A DNA stretch of 8,346 nt from Bacillota bacterium. GTDB lineage: Bacteria; Bacillota; DTU030; DUMP01. Where the stretch lies: the NCBI GenBank assembly GCA_012735455.1, contig JAAYHG010000252.1, positions 1 to 8,346 on the forward strand, read 5' to 3'. Position 1 is the first letter of the stretch; each line of letters begins with the position of its first letter. Both the position numbers and the translations under genes were made by a program. The notes under the pieces are model-generated. The model was not told the origin of the DNA and did no database searches. It saw nothing but the letters and a program-made list of their open reading frames with translations. Shown in pieces: positions 6,652-8,346 of the stretch.

Positions 6652-7947
6652 TCATTTCCCTTCATTGCCGGTTGAAAAAGACCCGAGAGCGCGCCAGCCA
6701 ATATCTCTTCTCAGGTGCAGCCCAGGAAAGTCTATCATCCCAGCTGCCTCATAAGCCCGCTCCCTGGCCGCTGCCAGGTCCGGGCCCATGCCCGTGATAG
6801 CAAGAACACGCCCCCCTGCTGTCACCACCTGTTCTCCTTCCCGCCGTGTGCCAGCATGAAACACAAGCGCATCGGGCTGCGCCGCAGCTTGTGCCAGCCC
6901 TTGGATAGGCAGGCCTGTCTCATAACGCCCTGGATTCCCGCCAGAAGCTAAGACCACGGTGAGAGCAGCCTCGGGACGCCAGGCGAGGTGCAAGCTGTCC
7001 AGGCGCCCGGCCAGCGTGGCCTCGGCCACCTCCACCAAGTCTGTCTCGAGACGTGGCAGTACCACCTGGGCCTCAGGGTCCCCAAAGCGCGCATTAAACT
7101 CCAGCACTTTGGGCCCAGCTGACGTCAGCATTATACCTGCGTAAAGGACGCCATGGTAAGGACAGCCCTCGGCAACCATAGCAGCAACTGTCGGCTTAAG
7201 GATAGTGTTCTCCACCTGTTCCCTTATCTCCCGGGTCAACGCTGGAACAGGTGAGTAGGCACCCATACCGCCAGTGTTAGGACCGCGATCGCCATCAAAG
7301 GCACGTTTATGGTCTTGAGAGGCCTCCAGAGTAAGAACGTGTTCCCCATCGCTAAAGGCGAGAACGGTAACCTCCTCACCCTCCAGATACTCTTCTATGA
7401 TCAGTCGGTCCCCGGCTGCACCAAAGCACCTTTCCGTCAAGATCTCGTGGGCTGCGATCAAGGCCTCTTCCTTGGTGAATGCCACAATCACGCCCTTACC
7501 TGCCGCCAAGCCATCAGCTTTGAGCACCAGTGGCGCCCCTTTGGCTTCAATGTAGCTCCGCGCCTCCTCAAACTGGCTGAAGACCTGGTGTTCGGCAGTT
7601 GGAATGTTGTACTTCTGCATTAGCCCTTTGCTAAAGACCTTGCTCCCCTCGATGGCGGCGGCGGCCCGTGTAGGACCGTAGACCGCTAGACCATGCCCGA
7701 CAAAGAGATCTACCAATCCAGCGGTCAACGGTGCTTCCGGTCCAACAACAGTCAGGTCAATTCGCTTCATCTGTGCAAACTGAAGCAGCCCGAGGCTATC
7801 TGTAGCGGCCACAGAAACATTCTCTGCGAGCTCCGCTGTGCCGGCATTTCCCGGTGCGGCAAAAACCTTTTTCACCCGCGGGCTCTGCGCCAGCTTCCAT
7901 ACCAAGGCATGCTCCCGGCCTCCGCTGCCAACCACCAGAACCTTCAT
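6652..7947 (-). CDS. purD: Phosphoribosylamine-glycine ligase (GAR synthetase)
   Basis: PurD joins glycine to 5-phosphoribosylamine with ATP, the second step of de novo purine synthesis. The 431-residue protein is full length for the family. Motifs in order are GSGGREHALVWKL (7-19), PGNAGT (32-37), VVGPEAPL (67-74), GPTRAAAAIEGSK (91-103) and LKADGLAAGKGV (142-153). The ATP-grasp part follows with IIEEYLEGEEV (183-193), QDHKRAFDGDRGPNTGGMG (211-229) and LEFNARFGDPE (282-292), holding the usual metal ligands Glu283 and Asn285. The chain ends DIGWRAL, with a short extra tail GSFSTGNEGK. ATG 7947 is preceded by GGAGGTGAT, a very strong ribosome site. It follows purH at 119 bp on the same strand, the common purH-purD order of purine operons. 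Confidence 0.98.
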   Translation of the reverse strand: MKVLVVGSGGREHALVWKLAQSPRVKKVFAAPGNAGTAELAENVSVAATDSLGLLQFAQMKRIDLTVVGPEAPLTAGLVDLFVGHGLAVYGPTRAAAAIEGSKVFSKGLMQKYNIPTAEHQVFSQFEEARSYIEAKGAPLVLKADGLAAGKGVIVAFTKEEALIAAHEILTERCFGAAGDRLIIEEYLEGEEVTVLAFSDGEHVLTLEASQDHKRAFDGDRGPNTGGMGAYSPVPALTREIREQVENTILKPTVAAMVAEGCPYHGVLYAGIMLTSAGPKVLEFNARFGDPEAQVVLPRLETDLVEVAEATLAGRLDSLHLAWRPEAALTVVLASGGNPGRYETGLPIQGLAQAAAQPDALVFHAGTRREGEQVVTAGGRVLAITGMGPDLAAARERAYEAAGMIDFPGLHLRRDIGWRALGSFSTGNEGK

Positions 7948-8066
7948 CCAATCACCTCCAAACTGGTATCTGCTCCAGACCCCTTCTAAACGTGGATCCT
8001 GACTCCTTCTCTTACAGTATCACGCCGAGGGTGTCCCTGTTCGTTCCTGAACCGTGAGCGGGTCTT
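7948..8066. other. Intergenic gap between purH and purD
   Basis: The 119-bp non-coding gap is wider than the others in this gene block. I see no terminator, no convincing -35/-10 pair and no riboswitch-like structure beyond the purD ribosome site at its left end. The segment around 8022-8057 contains GGTTCAGGAACGAACAGG on the minus strand, a phrase resembling dispersed-repeat remnants found in some clostridial genomes. That resemblance is recollection, not a match I could test. Confidence 0.3.
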
Positions 8067-8346
8067 TTAATGTCTGAAGTGGCGCAGTCCCGTAAACACC
8101 ATTGCAATTCCAGCAGAGTCGGCCGCCCGGATAGAGTCCTCGTCGCGGATGGAACCGCCAGGCTGAATTATGGCCGTAACCCCAGCGCGGGCTGCTACCT
8201 CCACTGAGTCAGGCATGGGGAAGAAGGCATCAGAAGCCAGAACAGCACCCTGGGCCTTCTCCTGTGCCTGCCGCACAGCGATCTCAACAGCGCCCACGCG
8301 GTTCATTTGTCCAGCACCTACACCTACTGTCTTGCCATCCCGAGCC
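8067..8346 (-). CDS. purH: AICAR formyltransferase/IMP cyclohydrolase, C-terminal end only
   Basis: The gene continues past the right edge; 93 C-terminal residues are visible. They start [23 protein letters not shown], followed by [31 protein letters not shown] and the terminal [11 protein letters not shown], which is the highly conserved end of PurH. The visible part belongs to the AICAR transformylase domain, which transfers the formyl group of 10-formyl-THF to AICAR; the N-terminal half (outside) would close the ring to IMP. An internal ATG at 8306 is not a start, because the frame and the conservation continue upstream to the edge. It is the first gene seen of the leftward block. Its need for 10-formyl-THF explains the later presence of fhs and folD. 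Confidence 0.97.
   Translation of the reverse strand, partial: ARDGKTVGVGAGQMNRVGAVEIAVRQAQEKAQGAVLASDAFFPMPDSVEVAARAGVTAIIQPGGSIRDEDSIRAADSAGIAMVFTGLRHFRH

Noticed and set aside
1..8346. CRISPR array, tRNA, rRNA, insertion sequence, phage or defence genes
   Set aside because: No regularly spaced repeats, tRNA-like cloverleaf, transposase motifs or terminal inverted repeats were seen; the window is metabolic genes with compact spacing.

Overview
The window looks like a chromosomal stretch from an anaerobic, moderately GC-rich Clostridia-type Firmicute, plausibly an acetogen, syntroph or sulfate reducer. The reasons are strong AGGAGG-like ribosome binding sites, GTG starts, a formate-tetrahydrofolate ligase with FolD, a Fe-S aldo/keto reductase, a fumarate-reductase-like flavoprotein and a TRAP solute receptor. 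This is inference from gene content; no marker gene fixes the genus.

Left part (1-2147): the 3' end of a fumarate reductase/succinate dehydrogenase-type flavoprotein runs on the + strand. It converges on a short minus-strand ferredoxin-like ORF in which only one of two Fe-S motifs is intact. Upstream of that ORF on the minus strand is a complete aldo/keto reductase with two C-terminal 4Fe-4S motifs. A 215-bp divergent region (2148-2362) carries plausible promoters in both directions.

Middle (2363-2926): a single + strand gene encodes a YbjN-family protein. It is followed by a perfect 15-bp stem-loop with T-tracts on both sides, which should terminate transcription from both directions.

Right part (2957-8346): five genes all read leftwards, in transcription order purH (3' end only), purD, a dctP-type TRAP solute-binding lipoprotein, fhs and folD, ending at the shared terminator. 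PurH uses 10-formyl-tetrahydrofolate. Fhs makes that cofactor from formate, and FolD interconverts 10-formyl-, methenyl- and methylene-THF. The block therefore joins the end of purine synthesis to one-carbon supply, and in an acetogen the same enzymes would serve the methyl branch of the Wood-Ljungdahl pathway. The odd member is the TRAP receptor, which sits between purD and fhs with no DctQ/DctM membrane subunits in the window. Most of the window is ordinary metabolism. The points worth a second look are this orphan receptor, the degenerate ferredoxin and the HFCCGG variant in the flavoprotein.
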